Under the pieces are notes generated by a model. The model was not told the origin of the DNA and did no database searches. It saw only the letters and a list, made by a program, of their open reading frames with translations. From positions 1-15,938 of the forward strand of contig JBBRUG010000119.1 of assembly GCA_038247995.1 (NCBI GenBank): 15,938 nt of DNA, written 5' to 3'. The stretch comes from JBBRUG01 sp038247995. GTDB taxonomy: Bacteria > Chloroflexota > Chloroflexia > Chloroflexales > Chloroflexaceae. Position numbers and translations under genes: made by a program. This document shows, piece after piece, positions 14,182 through 15,938 of this stretch. How positions within the stretch are numbered: position 1 is the stretch's first letter; each line of letters begins with the position of its first letter.

Positions 14182-15509
14182 TCAGGCGGCCACGACGGTG
14201 GCGTCCGCTGCTGCCGCCTGCCGCTGGTAGGCGCGCTGGGGCGGCGGGCGCAGGCGCATCGCCTCATTCCACCGATCGCTCTTGCGCCAGGCGCGGACGA
14301 CGGCCACGGCTCCTGGCACGTCCCCGATCATTCCGGCGAGCTTGAGCCGTGCGCTCACCAGTTGCTTACCGGCGCTCTCCACCGTGCCGCTCCCGATCTG
14401 GAACCCACGCGCGTGGTAGGACGGATAGGCCATCCGCGCGCGTGGTGAAGTAGCTCAGGGCGTCAGCGACCCCCTCGTCCTTGGCGCGATACGGCTCCAG
14501 CGCGCCAGCACATCCGCCACCTGGCCATCCCACAGCGCAGCGAGGTGCTGGCGTGCCCACGGGAGGCGCAGGTCACGTGTCGCCCCATAGCTGGTGGCCG
14601 CCGCCCGCCATACATACTGACGCGCGTGGTCCCAATCGACGATCTGGGTCGCCTGCGGGAAGTGCGCCGCCGCGAGATCCCCGATCCAGTGCGCCCCATC
14701 GCCGATGACCACCACCTCGCTACGCTCGGTCACCCCGCGCCGGCAGGCTTCCGCCCACAGCCGCCATCCAAACGTGTCGGCATCCGTCAGCGCCGCGAGA
14801 TCGCTCTGCTGTTCGGCCTGGATGCCGAGCGTCTCCGGTCGATGACGCGGTGCGCGCGTCCGGGTGGTGTAGACGCAGCCGACCGTGATCTCCTTCCAGC
14901 CGGCGTCGTGGACGTGCGCCACGACGCCATCCATGCTGCGGTACATGCGGGGCGGCGCGTCCTGCGCCGCTGGCGGAGCGGTTCCGGTGGCCTGGGCCGT
15001 GGTCACCATGTCGCGTTCGTGGGCGGCGCGCACGCTATTGGGGCAGACCGGCACGAGACACAGCCGTTCACGCACGGTGGCCGCCTGCGCGAAGGAGTCC
15101 TGGGTGGCCCCCAGCAGCGCCCGCAGTTCTTGGCGCCCCAGGCTGATGTCCCCGGCGGCGATCGGCAACTGCTAGTCGAGCGGCGCGTGGTACCCGCCAC
15201 AGGTGCGACACTGATAGATGGCGCGTTCCAGCGTGACCTGCCCCAGCACGGTCGTCACGGTTGCTGGGCGCATCCGCACAGTGCGCGGTCTGGCCGCAGG
15301 GGCACGGCACATCAGGCGCGGGGCGTATCGGCGCGGCCACGGAACGTGTCAAGCCCCAGCGGCACGAGGGCGGTCAGCAGGGTAGTGCCCAGATCGTGCA
15401 GGACGCGGACCACCTGTGCTTCGATCGCCTGCAACGGGGGGGCGTCCGCCTGAATCCAAGCGCTCATCATCCGTGCGAGCCGGCAGATCTGATCGGTCAT
15501 CTGCTGCAC
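14182..15509 (-). pseudogene. Decayed ISKra4-like transposase
   Basis: The fragments together read as an ISKra4-family (DDE) transposase. The N-terminus is QQMTDQICRLARMMSAWIQ; a zinc-binding region has CPCGQT and YQCRTCGGYHAPLD. The catalytic core includes RSMDGVVAHVHDAGWKEITV, VVIGDGAHWIGDLAAAHFPQ and IVDWDHARQYVW, and the C-terminus has FQIGSGTVESAGKQLV. The order is preserved but the frame is not: shifts occur near 15345, 15288, 14500 and 14435, plus an in-frame TAG at 15172-15174. Several shifts fall in CG-rich runs. Coding similarity may extend further upstream to an AAGGAGG site at 15597-15603, but no start codon survives there; GTG 15509 is the only obvious start. The element is probably inactive unless the indels are sequencing errors. 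Confidence 0.85.
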
Positions 15510-15661
15510 GAATGCCTCGCTGCGGGCGAAAGCTGTGGTACGTTCCGGCGTGCGCTCCTCCTCGGGGGGACGGGTTGTTGTGGTAGACGAATCGTACCTC
15601 CTTGTGGCGGAGCGCTCAACTCCCTGTCAATTCATGCTTGCACCCGTGTTGAATATGCCAT

Positions 15662-15691
15662 TTGACACACTTCGTAGCTGCGTGCTATACT
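15662..15691 (+). promoter_or_regulatory. Sigma-70 promoter of tRNA-His
   Basis: A perfect -35 TTGACA (15662-15667) and a -10 TATACT (15686-15691) are spaced by 18 bases. Transcription would start near 15698, about 11 bases before the tRNA. This is the strongest promoter in the window. Confidence 0.8.
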
Positions 15692-15708
15692 CCCTTGCGC
15701 AGGAACGT

Positions 15709-15784
15709 GGTGCCTGTAGCTCAATGGCAGAGCGCCTGACTGTGACTCAGGAAGTTGTGGGTTCGAGCCCCATCAGGCACCCCA
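15709..15784 (+). tRNA. tRNA-His (GTG anticodon)
   Basis: A full cloverleaf can be drawn. The acceptor GTGCCTG (15710-15716) pairs with CAGGCAC (15774-15780). The extra G(-1) at 15709 opposite C73 (15781) is the identity mark of tRNA-His. The D arm is GCTC/GAGC. The anticodon arm is CCTGA/TCAGG with loop CTGTGAC, anticodon GTG at 15742-15744. The T arm is GTGGG-TTCGAGC-CCCAT. CCA is encoded at 15782-15784. The opposite strand carries the end of a recombinase gene. Confidence 0.95.
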
Positions 15785-15938
15785 TCCAATACTTCGATAA
15801 GCGCTGCGAGTATTGGTCCCATCTCCGCTCGCGGCCGTAGTCGTACAATTCTGCGATTCTCCACCCAAATCTGGTCGAACAGGGACTTCACCAGTGCAAG
15901 ACGCTCCGCTGCCGTTGCTTCTGTGAGCAGTGCCGGCA
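15721..15938 (-). CDS. Recombinase/integrase C-terminus, partial (runs off the window)
   Basis: Read on the minus strand from the right edge, one open frame gives about 72 residues. It contains LLTEATAAERLALVKSLFDQ, then IWVENRRIVRLRPRAEMGPI, then LAALIEVLDGV, ending VPDGARTHNFLSHSQALCH and TGA at 15721-15723. The ERLALVKSLFDQIWVE..RIVRLRPR pattern is typical of the C-terminus of serine site-specific recombinases. The last 20 or so residues are encoded by the antisense of tRNA-His, as expected when an integrated element's recombinase gene abuts its tRNA attachment site. The catalytic domain lies outside the window, so the exact family is not proven. The hairpin at 15786-15816 falls inside this coding region. 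Confidence 0.72.
   Translation of the reverse strand, partial: PALLTEATAAERLALVKSLFDQIWVENRRIVRLRPRAEMGPILAALIEVLDGVPDGARTHNFLSHSQALCH

Noticed and set aside
14545..15453. Plus-strand open frame (302 codons)
   Set aside because: It is antisense to the transposase remnant, which carries recognisable catalytic motifs.
15786..15816. Terminator hairpin after tRNA-His (CCAATACT/AGTATTGG)
   Set aside because: The stem is real but has a 15-nt loop and no T-run, and it falls inside the recombinase coding frame, so a terminator role is not supported.
1..15938. CRISPR array or phage gene cluster
   Set aside because: No regularly spaced repeats, cas-like genes or phage structural genes were seen.

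Overview
The window looks like a chromosomal piece of a GC-rich bacterium, most likely a Chloroflexota of the Chloroflexus/Roseiflexus/Oscillochloris type. This is inferred from gene style: Ala-rich HlyD-type lipoprotein with an RND pump, GAF-PAS sensor kinase, thioredoxin-like [2Fe-2S] ferredoxin, and dispersed double-hairpin repeats. No marker gene fixes the lineage.

Layout. 1-161 is the end of a miniature mobile repeat; a nearly identical complete copy in inverted orientation lies at 8359-8550. 168-5744 (minus strand) is an efflux operon transcribed pump, then adaptor lipoprotein, then TetR repressor, with a promoter and likely operator just upstream of the pump. 6042-8308 (plus strand) holds an AhpD-like protein without its catalytic cysteines, followed with no gap by a GAF-PAS histidine kinase broken by one frameshift. 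8803-9261 encodes a small TPR protein. 9320-11963 (minus strand) is a translationally coupled pair, a FadD-like acyl-CoA ligase followed by a BASS-family transporter. 12561-12953 encodes a [2Fe-2S] ferredoxin with a clear sigma-70 promoter.

12954-13280 has no convincing gene but can fold into a compact three-way-junction RNA plus a 12-bp hairpin. Next comes a 54-residue Pro/Arg-rich protein with a very strong ribosome binding site, then a PNPOx-like flavin protein (13645-14112). The right end is a mobile region: a heavily decayed ISKra4-like transposase (four frameshifts and an amber codon), an intact tRNA-His with its own promoter, and the C-terminus of a recombinase on the opposite strand whose last codons run through the tRNA. 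This is the arrangement expected of an integrative element using tRNA-His as its attachment site.

How the parts may work together. The efflux operon is self-contained apart from having no outer-membrane channel gene. FadD and the BASS carrier plausibly import and activate an organic acid. The items most worth follow-up are the structured RNA with the small basic protein, the mobile repeat placed just after gene ends, and the recombinase/tRNA-His junction.
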